In this document: positions 33,853-45,856 of the stretch, piece by piece
Layout: each line of letters starts with the position of its first letter
Position numbering within the stretch: the first letter of the stretch is position 1
From: Chrysoperla carnea
Taxonomy: Eukaryota > Arthropoda > Insecta > Neuroptera > Chrysopidae
Reading direction: 5' to 3'
Assembly: GCF_905475395.1 (NCBI RefSeq)
Contig: NC_058338.1
Span: forward strand, 89,823,435 to 89,887,434
Length of the DNA stretch: 64,000 nt
The notes under the pieces: generated by a model
Database searches by the model: none
Seen by the model: the letters and a program-made list of their open reading frames with translations, nothing else
Told to the model about the DNA's origin: nothing
Program-made: the position numbers and the translations under genes

Positions 33853-35009
33853 TTAAGGTAGTACGAGCGCCAAGGGAAGTTTAGACTTGTGATTGAAATT
33901 ATTTGTACATAATTTTCAAGTTTAATGATGAATTTTGTTATAATTTCATGCATGAGGACGAAAAATAAGAATAAAATTTTTCGATATCTGAACTGGTTTT
34001 TGAAATATCGAAAGCTAAATAATTAAATAAATTTTTCAATTTTCGATATTTTGAAAATAACTCCAGATATCTAAAATTTTTTTTCTTACTTTTCGTCTTA
34101 TATTGTCAAGTTATAACATAATTCACCATCAAAGTTGAAAATATATATTTTTTTAAATTTGTATCCCCATTACCGTGCTCATACATCCTTAATTAGTGGA
34201 GCACAACGGTTTTTGTTTGTTTTAAATAATTAATTAAGATTTTATCGTTAATTTAAATAGTTTTTTTTTTAATATCTACCGACTAGTTTTGGAAATATCT
34301 ATGAAAACGTATATCATCCATCTACCGTTTTCCCGAAAGACCAATGTTAAATATGCCTACTTTTGAAGTCATTTATTTATTTAGATACTCTGACAAACCA
34401 GCCTCTATTTTCAGAATTGATTAAGACGTAGTCTTATTTCATATGTTTAACCGAATTCAAACAAAAAAGGAGGCGGTTATCAATTCGACTGTATTTTTTT
34501 TATGTGTGTCACCTCAGAACTTTCGAACGGGTGAACCGATTTTGATGATTCTCGCTGGTGCTTCTCGTGTGGTCCCATTTCATTTTTGTCTAGTTCCGAC
34601 AACGGCATCCATGAGAAAACCATAAAAGTCTTAAATTTGCATTAAGTATGCACGACAAGAGGACGAATAACTCAATCCCACGCCAACCGATTTCGATGAT
34701 TCTTTGTTTAGTGACAAATTAGTTATTGTACTTCATATTCACTAAAGATCACATAGCAAAAAACCTTTTAACAAAAAAAGTACCGACTTCAAAGGAAAAA
34801 CTTTTTCAAAACAAATGAATATGGACTAAAAAATAAAAAAATAACTATAATATAATGTAGTTAAAATTATTATTATTTTTGGAGTCGGTTTCAGTCAAGG
34901 AAACAACTCTGACAGAACAGTTTGCTACAATAGCTTGGCTGACACTGACTCCAAAAATAACACTCAAGCTTTTTATCCAAAAACTGTCCTGGTGCTCGTA
35001 CATCCTTAA
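33853..35009 (+). mobile_element. M2 MITE, both ends present, interrupted by G
   Basis: TTAAGGTAGTACGAGCGCC at the left and GGTGCTCGTACATCCTTAA at the right, with TTAA at both ends. The internal M1-type terminus CGTGCTCATACATCCTTAA lies at about 34175-34195. A family G insert at 34444-34963 splits it. Confidence 0.75.
34444..34963. mobile_element. Family G insertion inside M2
   Basis: Replaces about 8 bp of the uninterrupted M2 site. Contains GTGAACCGATTTTGATGATT, GTACCGACTTCAAAGG and a terminal inverted pair TTTTTGGAGTC (34872) / GACTCCAAAAA (34947) that can fold over about 90 bp. A terminal hairpin suggests a Helitron-like or other foldback end; class not settled. Confidence 0.55.
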
Positions 35010-35284
35010 ATGTATGTATATCTGTGTATGTATTGGGGGTTGATATATTATTGTACATATTGCCATTGGCGAAAAATATTGATGGGTAAAAAATTAATAA
35101 TAATGTGTATTATTTTATTTTGGGATTATAGGGACTCATGTAAAATTGTTAATAATAATGTACATATATATGTAGTTAAGCCGATTGCTGCTGACTGATT
35201 ACCTCTGGCTGGTGATAGACACTAGCTATAGCATTGGTGTTATTATTGATTTTAAATGAGGTAAAAAAAATAGCATATTGTCAT
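35010..35284. other. Noncoding DNA
   Basis: No supported feature; the frame at 35010-35198 is chance. Confidence 0.4.
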
Positions 35285-35797
35285 TTAAGGTATTTCGATA
35301 CCAAAAAAAAAAAAAGAAAATGATGCAAAAAATTTGATATTTTATTTATCACTTAATAATTCTCTTATTCGTCTTTTGTGACAAATTCATATCGATTCTC
35401 TGAACGGTTTAGGAGAAACTAACAATCAAAGTCAGTTTTTTCTTTTACCAAAGAAAAGGGACATTTCTCATAAACCGTACAGAGAATCAAAAGGAAACCT
35501 GAAACTATCTTATAGACAAAGCTTCGACCCATTAAAAAAAATTACAAAAAATCGAGAAATTGTTTTTTGCTTCCGATATCGATAAAAATTTTTATATAAG
35601 ATATAATCCAAAATTGGACACGAAGAGCGATTTTCACTTCGAAGGAAATTTTCCACAAAAGACCTACACAAGTTCTTAATTTTGGTATGATTTAAAAGTT
35701 TAAAACTTGAGGAATATTGATAAAAATTTAATGTAAATGGTAAAACATTTTTATAGCACCTCAATCCAACATTCGTTTTGGTATCAAAACACCTTAA
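35285..35797. mobile_element. M3, TTAA-flanked MITE
   Basis: TTAAGGTATTTCGATACCAA at the left and TTGGTATCAAAACACCTTAA at the right are inverse with few changes and carry TTAA. Non-coding. Its inner part recurs at 36165-36415. Confidence 0.65.
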
Positions 35798-35999
35798 AAA
35801 AGGTTATTAGAACTGTATTTGGTCTAAAAAAAGATGAAAATTGTAGAAAAAAAATTTAAAAAGAGAGGAATTTTGACATTTTACCGTGTTCATGCACTGG
35901 AAGTATTAAAATTTTTCCAGAATAATCAAATTATTTCAGAACAAATAAAGTAAGTATAAATCGAAAAACAAGACAGCGGCATGGTTAAACGTATACGTG

Positions 36000-36420
36000 A
36001 TTTGTTGCGTAGCTTTTGAGATATAATCCAAAATTTTACACGAAGAGCGTTTTCTCAAACTATAAAATTATTAAATAACCTCGATTTTTGTATTTAATGG
36101 GTCACAATTACCTTATAGACAGAGTTTTATCGATATCGAAAACAAACATTTTCCCAATTTTTTCGATTTTCTTATACCACTTAAGAAAATTGCAAAAAAT
36201 CGAGATTTTTTTTGCCTCCGATATCGATACAAATTATTATATCAGACATAATCTAAAGTTTGACACAAAGATCGATTTTTCCTTCGAAAGGAATTTTTCA
36301 CAAAAGATCTATACAAGTTCTTAATTTTTTTAAGATTTAAAAACTTGAGGAATATTGAAAAAATTTTATGTACGTAAATGGTAAAACATTTTTAAAGCAC
36401 TTAAAACCAACCTTTATCCT
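36000..36420 (+). repeat. M3-related duplicated segment
   Basis: TGCAAAAAATCGAGA, CTCCGATATCGATA, TACAAGTTCTTAATTTT, ACTTGAGGAATATTGA and AATGGTAAAACATTTTTA repeat the order seen at 35550-35755. TTGAGATATAATCCAAAATT at about 36016 is a third partial copy. No terminal TTAAGG end is visible. Confidence 0.55.
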
Positions 36421-37235
36421 ACTTCTAGTATTCCATTAGGTTTGTACAAAGGCGATACTGGGATAGTTCCTAAATAAGCCAGCCACAGCTGCATACCTTC
36501 CTTATTATGATATTATTAGTTTTTTTGGAAATGTCTATGAAGGTTGGATAAAAGTTTATCAATATTATGACGACTTCGATACTGTGTTGGACTGTTATGA
36601 ATTTCAATTAGAGTGAGAAACAAAAACTTGACATTTTTCAATTATTATTAAATAAAAATCCAAATGATTGAAATAAACATTATTTAGAAAATTTATATCC
36701 TTAGGACTCTGAAATCATTCAGCTTAGACTTAGAATTATACACACTTATCAAATTTTGATATTGCTCGATTAATAAGCCGTATAATATAATCGTGATGGA
36801 CATATTTTGTAATGTTAAATACATTTTAACTTTTACCAGACACGTATTAACCTTCTAAAATCATAATTAACATTTTCAAAAACATAGTAGCAAATCATAA
36901 CGTTAATTAATTTTATCAATTATAATTATTGAAAAAAAAAAGTTATGATGATAAGTTATTGCAATGCTACTTATTTAATACTATTTACATTTATTATTAT
37001 ATTATGATTCTATCGAGATGTCTAACAAGGTCGGATATAATTATTTTTCCTTATTTTTATTTTTAATAAAATATCATGAACAATACAACTTAACTTAACA
37101 AGTGAATAAATAATAAATATATATATACGTCTATAATTTAAATAGTAGATTCCTTATTCTATATGAGTCTACACTATTGGGCAAAAGTTTGAAACCACAT
37201 ACAAGTAGAAGTGTTTCATGATGACAAAAACAACA
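36421..37235. other. Very A+T-rich noncoding DNA
   Basis: No supported feature. Confidence 0.4.
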
Positions 37236-37881
37236 TTAAGGATGTATGAGCATGGTAGTGGGGGCACAAATTTAAAAATAGATATTTTCAATTTTGATGA
37301 TAAATTTATATTATTACTTGACGATATAAGACGAAAAGTAACAATAAAATTTTTTGATATCTGGCTTAATTTTCAAAATATCGAAAATTGAAAATTTTGT
37401 TTAATTATTTAGCTTTCGATATTTCGAAAACTAAGACACATATCGAAAAATTTTATTCTTATTTTTCGTCTACATTCATGAAGTTATAACAAAATTCATC
37501 AAAGTTGAAATTAAGATAAAAATAATTTCAACCCTTAATCTACTCTGCTCTTACATCCCTTATATGGACGGTGACACTTAGTTTTTTTCTTTTCTAATTC
37601 ATTGCTAATATGTTTACTTTTTATTAAAAAGTTTTTTTTTAAATTTGTTTTCATTCATTCCAAATGAAAATTATCAAAAACTTCCAAAATATGTCGTTTT
37701 TTGAGATTCCTCCATAAGAGCCAATGTATTTTATATCGATTTTTAATGACTTTTTTCTTAAAAATTTGCACGGATACCTAAACTGAAATTGTAACCACAT
37801 ATTCTTTGAGTAAAAGACTACCTACAAAAAAATTTTGAGCCTTTTAAATCAAACATTGTTGTCATGCTCATACATCCTTAA
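37236..37881 (+). mobile_element. M1 MITE, full length, second copy
   Basis: Same ends and almost the same sequence as 4922-5568, in the opposite orientation. By eye the two differ at only a few percent of positions and by 1 bp in length, implying recent movement of the family. Confidence 0.85.
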
Positions 37882-38574
37882 ACTGTAAAGGTGATTGTGA
37901 GGATCTAATGCAAATAAAGCGTAAAATGTTTCTTTAAAAAAATGGTGATTTTTTGGATATTTTTTTTAATTATGAAATGAAAAGTACCTACTCTAGAAGC
38001 GGGGAATAGATTCTGGTTGGACCTTGATGGGAGTTGGTTTTTATGATGTTATTCATCAGATATAGATGTAGGAAGGGTTTTGCTACATTAATTGCCAAAT
38101 ATTCTACTTTTCAATCGTTTTTATTGTTAATTACAACGATAAGTTAGTGGAATAGCTTTATAAAATAAATATCGCCCGAAATCCCCTTTAAGAAAATTAC
38201 AAAAAATCGAGAACAAAATTTCAACTTCGATAAAAGTAAATATGGTAATTTTGATACAACATTCTGTGTAATTTTTTCGTTTCTTTCTATCTATTTTCTT
38301 TGAAATGAAAATACGTAATGTGCGTTTTCCATTTAAGTGTACAGTCTCACTATCATCTGCTAGGTGGTATAATATGAGAAATTTTGATTATAATGTACAG
38401 CAAAAATTTGAAATAAATGTTAAAAGTTGAATTTCGTAATAGAAATATGTAATCTCAAATAAGGTAATTTTTGAAAAATCGATTATATTTGTTGCTTGGT
38501 TTATAAGGTTATCGATTAAGTCGCAAAATAATCCGACTGCTTATTCATTCAATCAAAATCATTGCTTATCTTTT
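37882..38574. other. A+T-rich noncoding DNA
   Basis: No supported feature. Confidence 0.4.
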
Positions 38575-38716
38575 AGTTGTTCCGGGGACGGCACCCTAAA
38601 CTAGCACTTCTAGCATAGCCAAAAAAAAATCTGACAGACAGACAGACTGCACACACACACACACACACACATAGCGGTCAAACTTATAACCTGCCTTTTT
38701 TGTACGGGGGTCACAA
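38575..38716 (-). repeat. Family P fragment with an AC microsatellite
   Basis: GGGGACGGCACCCTAAACTA, TAGCATAGCCAAA, GACAGACAGAC and ATAGCGGTCAAACTTATAAC follow P in reverse. The GTGTCTGT-type segment has expanded into an AC dinucleotide run at about 38647-38672. Confidence 0.6.
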
Positions 38717-39720
38717 ATATGTATTTAAGGTTAGGATCTACTCGATAAAAAATTTTTCAAGCTATCACCTGAAATATTAGGTATACATTGAATTAAAAAA
38801 AAATAAAAATAAAATTTTATAAATCCAGAATTATAGAAGTACGCCCTGTACTGTTCAATTTGATAGTCTAGCCCAAACATTGTACCGTCAAATAATTTTA
38901 CCCTTCAGCTGGTTTTAGTGCTGATATGAAATTGTGTAGCTTTTATAGCTTTTAAGTCTGGCAAGCCACTATAATATCTCGTTTGTTTTCCCCTAGCTTT
39001 GTCCAACTTCGCTATTAAACCGAGTTTTATAACCCAGTCAAAGAAAACAGGAACCATCAAGGCGTATTTTGTCTCCACATTTTCTTGATTACATATGGAG
39101 TTTCGATATTATGGCTTGTAAAAAGCATTTCTAGGGTTGCTGGGGAGCAATAAGCAGGATTATAGCCACTTTTTATTTCTGATTATAAATTATTACATTT
39201 TATTAGTCTCAAATTTTTGACTGGTAGTGTATATATATTTTTTTTCCATTCATTCTCTTTTAAAACATATAAATTCTTATTGATTGGGGCCGGTTTTGTC
39301 ACGAAATGATAATGATTACTGATTATTGATACTGATTACATGCTTTTTTTATTATTATTATTCTATTCATTGTAATAAAAACAATTGTTTTTTATTTTAG
39401 TTTTTTTATTTAGTTTTATTATTTAAATAGAAATATGTATGTATATATAAAATGTTATTGATGATGTTTATGTTTAAATATCTATTTTATGTTATGTCTT
39501 CTACGGTAGAGATTGTCTTTTTGAAAAAAATTTTTGAAAGAATACCATGACCTCTATATGTTCTAATTTGAGTGATATTGATATCTAAGGTTAAGATAAA
39601 ACAAACCGTTTTAAGAGGATTATCTTTTTGATAAAAATAATTCAAAAACAGAAAATTATTGACTAAAGCTTATCGAAAATTGTATTTTTGTTGACATATT
39701 TTATGAAGTGTCAAAATATC
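38717..39720. other. A+T-rich noncoding DNA
   Basis: No supported feature. Confidence 0.4.
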
Positions 39721-39728
39721 TGTTAGGG

Positions 39729-40018
39729 CAGGCATGGCCGAGTTACTGTAAGTCGAAGTCACCATTGTCATAACTTTATTGCGTGTCATAAACTTTATTG
39801 TATGTCTCTTTATCGAAGTCTGCATTGCTCATAGAGGATGAAGCGAGACGGGTACACGATTCTTCCATCTATCTCAGTTTCTCTAATAGTAATGGGATAT
39901 GTAGAAAAAAGAATGTTGTCTTTCTGCCTTACTCGTATTCTACCCTGGTTAGGTTGTCACTGTCTTACTCGTATTTTAAATAAGAAGTCCTTCTGTAAGT
40001 CACGTTTGCCCATGCCTG
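39729..40018. mobile_element. hAT-type MITE with 8-bp target duplication
   Basis: Ends CAGGCATGG and CCATGCCTG (CCATGCCTG ends at 40018). Flanks TGTTAGGG (39721-39728) and TTTTAGGG (40019-40026) are an 8-bp duplication with one difference, as expected for hAT. Chance frames at 39798-39983 cross it. Confidence 0.7.
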
Positions 40019-40026
40019 TTTTAGGG

Positions 40027-40703
40027 GATGAAATATTTTCGAATCAAATTGTTACTTCCCAGAGAATGTAATAGAGCCGATTTTGAAAATTTCCAGTTTT
40101 ACATATTTCCGCGGTTTCAAGGCCTCAATATCCGAATCAAACCTTTTCAATATGATGTCTGTGTGTGTGACATATGTGCGTATGTTCGTTCGGATTCTTT
40201 CGCCTCGATTATCTCGCGAACCAGTTATGACATTAACAATGGGCTTATTACACGCTTAATCACATATTTAAGAACTGAAAGAGTTTTTAGCAGAATTATT
40301 TGAGCCGTTTTTTAATGGTAATAAAAAAACTGGAAAAAAATGAATAAACAGAATCTGAAAAGTGGATAAAACGCATTATTTACCTATGGAGATAATGATC
40401 GTTCCAGCATCAGCTGTAGTACATGTTCGAAGAATAATCTATGAAAGCAAAATAAAATAAAATGGGCTTTTCGTGACTATCAAAGCTAATTACTCGTATA
40501 TTCGTAACTGTCAAAGTGGACAAACTGAAAGTGCCAAGTTTCTTATTTATGGGAAAGTTAACTTTTTTGAGTTGTTATCTTAACTCGAATTACATTATTC
40601 TCGTCTTACATTTTAATAATTGAAAATGATTATTCCTTCACCTGAATGTTGGAGGCTTATGAAAACATTTCAATATTTTCGTTTTAATACGTGATCGACT
40701 CGC
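40027..40703. other. Noncoding DNA
   Basis: The 91-codon frame at 40028-40303 (+) crosses a repeat-like segment (GTCTGTGTGTGTGACATATG, TATCTCGCGAACCAG) and is not supported as a gene. Confidence 0.35.
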
Positions 40704-40890
40704 GGGCGGTTTGTCGTATCGGTGAGGCTTGCATATCGTAATGACTTTGGGGTGTAAGCCAGCGGTAGATAGTATAACACTATTTACTGGTAGGGACTCC
40801 CATGCTGGAAAGGTTCCAATTAAACCTTGATTAGACTAAGATCCACGAGCCCCCTAATCCAGTTTGTTATGCGAACCTAACCACCATCTT
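40704..40890. other. G+C-richer island of unknown nature
   Basis: Starts near GACTCGCGGGCGGTTTGTCG and ends near CGAACCTAACCACCATC, just before S1. Composition differs sharply from its surroundings. No open frame persists on either strand. It may be part of another retroposon. Confidence 0.35.
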
Positions 40891-40919
40891 GCACTCACTG
40901 AATTTAAATTCTCCTAAAT

Positions 40920-40932
40920 AACGTACTCAATG
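40920..40932. repeat. Left target-site duplication of S1
   Basis: AACGTACTCAATG, repeated exactly at 41189-41201. Confidence 0.9.
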
Positions 40933-41188
40933 TCGCCCTATTAGCACAGTTGGTTAAGACGTAACTAATTCCGTCCGCGGTATGCTCAGGGGTTTGATTC
41001 CCGCCGTTGCAACAAAATTAATTTAATTTTATTTGTGCTGGGCTGCTGTAGTGCATGGTATATGCACTCAACCTCTAAAATTGTGGAGATGATAAATGAA
41101 ATTATCAACGGAAAGGTGGTAAAACACATATATGGTACCACAATGGGCTCTATAGTGTTCTTCGTGGACAGCCAATATAACCTAATCA
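40933..41188 (+). mobile_element. S1 SINE with perfect 13-bp duplication
   Basis: TCGCCCTATTAGCACAGTTG (A box region), then GGTTTGATTCCC as B box, the family body with GTAGTGCATGGTATATGCA, and a tail shortened to AACCTAATC. Perfect flanking repeats suggest a fairly recent insertion, although the body has substitutions. Confidence 0.88.
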
Positions 41189-41201
41189 AACGTACTCAAT
41201 G
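41189..41201. repeat. Right target-site duplication of S1
   Basis: AACGTACTCAATG, partner of 40920-40932. Confidence 0.9.
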
Positions 41202-41825
41202 TATTATTTAAAGACAAAATTTGAACTAAATATTATAACTGTATTATTATTATTACCACGATACCGTTTTTTCGCCTATAGTTTGCTTCCAAAACAACAA
41301 TTTTGCAGGCAGATTATCTCTTGAGGATTTTATAAAGGATTTAATATTGTGACTAAGTGAGCAAATATCCTTGAACTACTATTACTAATATGCAGTGATT
41401 AGATTCTAAAATATTTCACATGAAATAATTTAAATAAACTTTTGGATTAAAAAAAAAATAAATAAATTCTCATTAAATAATCATAAATATTATTAATAAT
41501 AATTCAAATTTGATTTGTGTGTGTCTTACAAAATCAATATAATATCATTACCTACATTTTTGTGTGTACTTGAATTGTTATTTTATTATTTTTTTTCAAA
41601 AATTAAAATAATAATATTGTTTCAAATCATATTATTATTAAAATCAAGGCTATACTTGGTAATAAAGTGTAATCATTTCAATTAGAAATAAATATCAATT
41701 TTTTTTTTTTTAACAAATAATATTTTCAAGTGTATGGTAAGTATACTAAGCTGTCGTGCTGAACTCGTGGGAATTCATTTTCTAATTTACGGTGTAAATA
41801 AATAGCACTGCCAAAATTAGAAATA
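41202..41825. other. A+T-rich noncoding DNA
   Basis: No supported feature. Confidence 0.4.
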
Positions 41826-42346
41826 ATAGGGTATTCCACTTTTTTTGAAAAAGTATTTCAAAATGTCGATTTTGCTAATAATAAACCACCAAAAATTTAT
41901 TTCGGAAAAATACATACACGCTTTCTTGTCAAAAACTTAAATTAAATTTTAAACCTTTTTTAAACCGTCAAAAACGCGGGCATCCAATTTGATGACGTAA
42001 TATGGGTATCACTATACGAAATAACACAAATAAGTTTGACAGATATATTCATAGACATCTGGTTATAATAAATATAAATACTTATTATCTATGTATATAT
42101 TATACCCAGCTGTCTACACTGAACTAACTGATGGTCTATGACTCATACTTCTATGACATCACAGCAGGGCTTACCCACGTTTTAGGTCACATGATATACA
42201 GTTTAAAAATTACGATTTTTAATTTTAATATTTTAAAAGAAAAAAGATTTTATGACTCGAAATCAGAATATTTAAGTATATTTTTAGATAAATTTTAACT
42301 TTTTTCAAATTTCATGATTTATTTTTGACTAACGATAATACCCTAT
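41826..42346. mobile_element. Family K element, copy 2
   Basis: ATAGGGTATT at the left and AATACCCTAT at the right are perfect inverses, enclosing 521 bp. It carries about 40 bp near 41880-41920 (CCACCAAAAATTTATTTCGG) absent from copy 1. Non-coding. Confidence 0.7.
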
Positions 42347-42538
42347 CGAAAAGCTCTTTCTCCGCAAAAAGTATCGTAAACGAAAGAATCTCTTTTAAAT
42401 CAAATCAAACACAAAAATTGGGTTCATTTAGCGATTGTGCGACAGTTTTCGGTTTAATTACTTGCATAATTGTCAAATGAACAAGATTTTTGAATTTTTT
42501 CGGTTAAATTTACCCTTTAAACTTAACTTTGTCAAATA

Positions 42539-42655
42539 GGGGATCGGACTAGATTTTTTTTTAACTTCAGATGAAAAATTCTTGCTTTACGGATAGAGAA
42601 TTGAAATTGGTTTTTAACTTTGTTTTGCTAAAAGGAGATGGGCAACCTTTGAATG
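42539..42655 (+). repeat. Dispersed repeat GGGATCGGACTA, second copy
   Basis: Matches the outer parts of 10016-10241 and continues past GGGCAACCTTTG, giving the empty site for the H1 copy at 10242. Confidence 0.55.
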
Positions 42656-43452
42656 CAATCTTTGATTGCTTATAACTTCTTCGTTTTTTAATTAATTGTA
42701 AACACTAGAAATCGTTCTGACATTTCTTTTTTTTCAGAAACTTGAACATGACTTTTAATTTTTTGGGTCAAATTAATGTTTTAAACAGAATTTTTGTCAA
42801 ATTCCGCAGAAAGTATTTTTCTTTTTATGACTTTCGATTTTTCATTGCGTTTTTGTTTAGAATTTTTGCAATAATCTTACATAAGATAATTTTGACCCAA
42901 AAAATGCATGATGAGAAATAAATGATTGTTTGCACAGTTTCTGAGATATTTTCCAAAATCTCAAACGAAGAATAATATCTCGTATAGATTTCAGCCAATT
43001 TCTTTGACTTTGAAAATACCTAAATAGCTTACATTTTCAATCATTTATATAATTTGGGTCTTAATTACAAGATTATTAATCAAAGCCTTTAAGTAAAAAA
43101 CGTGAATCTACCTTATTTTAGAGAAGTTCGCTATTTTAATTGTATAATACACAGGTCAAAAAGGTTCCCGTTATTAACCACAGTATCCTTAACGTATATA
43201 CTATAAGTATATTTATTATAATTTATTAAAATTTACTAACAATGCCAAACAAACATGTCATTAGAATTATTAGATTTTATTTTTCAATTCCTTATTTGTA
43301 TTTATTAAAAAATAATAAAATAATAATTTTTTCACATATCAAGTGAGTGTAAAGTGTGGTAAATCTTTTTTCTTGACATATGTAGGATAAGTACTCTCTT
43401 TCCGCACTCTTTCCCGTGCTACAAATAGCTTATTGGCTATTGACTGCACCCT
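42656..43452. other. A+T-rich noncoding DNA
   Basis: No supported feature. Confidence 0.4.
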
Positions 43453-44052
43453 TTTTATACCATGTATATATGTAATATATCAAGGTTTATTAAGTTTAGT
43501 TTCAAGTTTGTAACGCTTAAAAATATTGATGCTACCATCAAAATTTTAGTATAGGTGTTTATAAAGTCATCAAATTAGTCCATTTTCGGTTGTCTGTCTA
43601 CCTGTCCGTCTATCGGTAAAAACGATAACTCAAAAACGAAAAAATATATCAAGCTGAAATTTTTACAGCGTAATCAGGAAATAAAAAGTGAAGTCCAGTT
43701 CGTAAATGAGCAACATAGGTCATTTGGGTCGTAGGTTCGTAGTACTCATCTTGTAAACCGATGAAGGATAGAACAAAATTAAATGTAAAAAGTGTTCCTT
43801 GTAAAAAAATGAACAACTTTTTGTTGACAAATTTTTTCGTAATCTTCACTGTTTAACCGTGAGGGCGCAAATGAGTCACAAATAACATAGTATGTATTAT
43901 ATGGGTATATCGGTAATGTGTGTGTGGCTATCTAAGAGTGGCTACCTTTTTTTTACTTTCATGACATAAAAAAACAAATGATTGCGTAATCAACACTGTC
44001 TATACATGGTATTTCAACAATTAACTCAGTCAATTGTTTGCTTTCACTAGTT
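43453..44052 (+). mobile_element. H1 copy, near full length, subfamily with extra segment
   Basis: Both ends are present (ATACCATGTATATATG; GCTTTCACTAGTT). Near the 3' side it has the AAGAGTGGCTACC and CTTTCATGAC segment also seen at 24750-24800. Confidence 0.78.
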
Positions 44053-45856
44053 ATTATTGCAATCTAATTACCATTTGTGAGCACTTAAGGTAGTTGTGAC
44101 CCAAGGACAATATTAAAAATTTTCAAAATTTTGTTATAATTCATTAAAAGCCCACGCTGTTTAGACGATTTACCGCGACCAGCATGAAATAATTAGAATT
44201 AAATACAGTAATACAGGTGGCATGTGAGAAGCGTGAGAACATATGGCACTCTTTAAATTTTTTTTTCTGTGAAGAAAGTTTAACTCTTTGACAAAAGATT
44301 AAAATTTGGAAGAATATTATATTTTGAATCAATAAAAAAAAAAATTAAATTAAATATTACATTTAGAGTATTATTTTTAAAGGAGGGTAGTACGTATAAG
44401 TTTTAGACAGAGATTTCGATTTCTTAGTCCACTCTCGGGTGCAATTGAATATTTATTGAACTTGTTGCTCAATATACAGGTTTATATCTTGGTGTCAATT
44501 ATTATTTATTGAACTATTCAATATTATTTCATTTTTATATTATCTGAAATAATTATGCATAAATAATAGTTAAATGTGTTAACGTTATTTTACTATAATC
44601 TAAACATATTGATGACGTAATGATAAACCACACAATGTACGTACGTTTTGTAATGATTGTAATGATTTAAACTTTCATTTAATTTTTTTTTCTTATTTAA
44701 AAGAAAAAAATTATTCATTGTTATTTTAAAATGCAGCAGGATTTTAAAAATGATTTATTATGTCAGTCGTAATATAGTATTAAGAAAACATCTTTTAAAA
44801 ATTTGATTCATTATTTTGATCCTTGATGATTAAGACCTTCAACTGTTCAATCACCATCCAATATGACTTGAATCATTTACCACCCAGAGAAGAACAGTGA
44901 ATCCGATCTCTGGTTTTTAGAACTGCAATTTTGATCCAAAAGCTATAAGATGTTTTTGCATTTTCATACACTCGAACTTCAATCTTTTGCCAATGAAGTG
45001 GATCTTTTATATAAATAATTTACAGAGTAAAAACTGCTAATGTGCTTCTAAAATACCTTTATAGTATTCATTAGCTTCTAAAGTATCAACTATTTAATCT
45101 AAAAAACTTTAGCATTTAACGAAAAATGTATACTTACTCTTCATATTCATCTCAACAAATTATTAACTAGTACATGTCTGGGCAATTTCAAAACATCTCA
45201 AAATTTTCCATTTTCTCTTACACTATAGTTTTTATTACATAAATTTCAGCGAATAAGGTGCACTTAGACTAAAATCTTTGTTGAAATTATCCGCTGTATG
45301 CTAGTTTAAACCGAGATACAATAAAAAGTTAAATACATTGTTCAGTTGCAAATAAAGTGAATTTGCGAGGATATTCTTTTTCCATTATTTTTTAAGATAT
45401 CAACACTTAAAAATAGTTAAAACTTCAAATTCTAATTACATTTTACAATTTTCAAAATTAAGAATGTTGTCTGAACTGAAGGTTGATGTTAATTGCAGCA
45501 TATTCAAAAGACGAAAAACGCTTAGGAAAAAGGGAAAGCAAAATATGCAATCCCAAAATAATAATCAAGGGGTGGGGAGAAATTTAAAAAATGTTTCATT
45601 TTTCACTCAATGTGTCTATAGAATATATAAAATCCACAGAGAACCGATATCGATATACAGTGTGTTCAATTAAATGGACACCATATAGGAAACTATTTTA
45701 ATTTATTTTATGAAAATGTTATGCTTGATAAAAGTCCTGAATGGCTTACAAAGCAATACGAGGTTTGTCGAAAAATGTAAATTTTGCCCAAGAGTAAGAT
45801 ATCTTTAATTTTTGAAAGATCGATAATATTTATTGAGAAAAAAGGATTCTAATTGA
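44053..45856. other. A+T-rich noncoding DNA
   Basis: TACAGTGTGTTCAATTAAAT at 45657 resembles a TA-element end, but no partner was found. The frame at 45464-45673 is not recognised. Confidence 0.35.

Noticed and set aside
40028..40303. 91-codon plus-strand frame
   Set aside because: No recognised family; covers repeat-like GTGTGTGTGAC sequence next to a hAT MITE.
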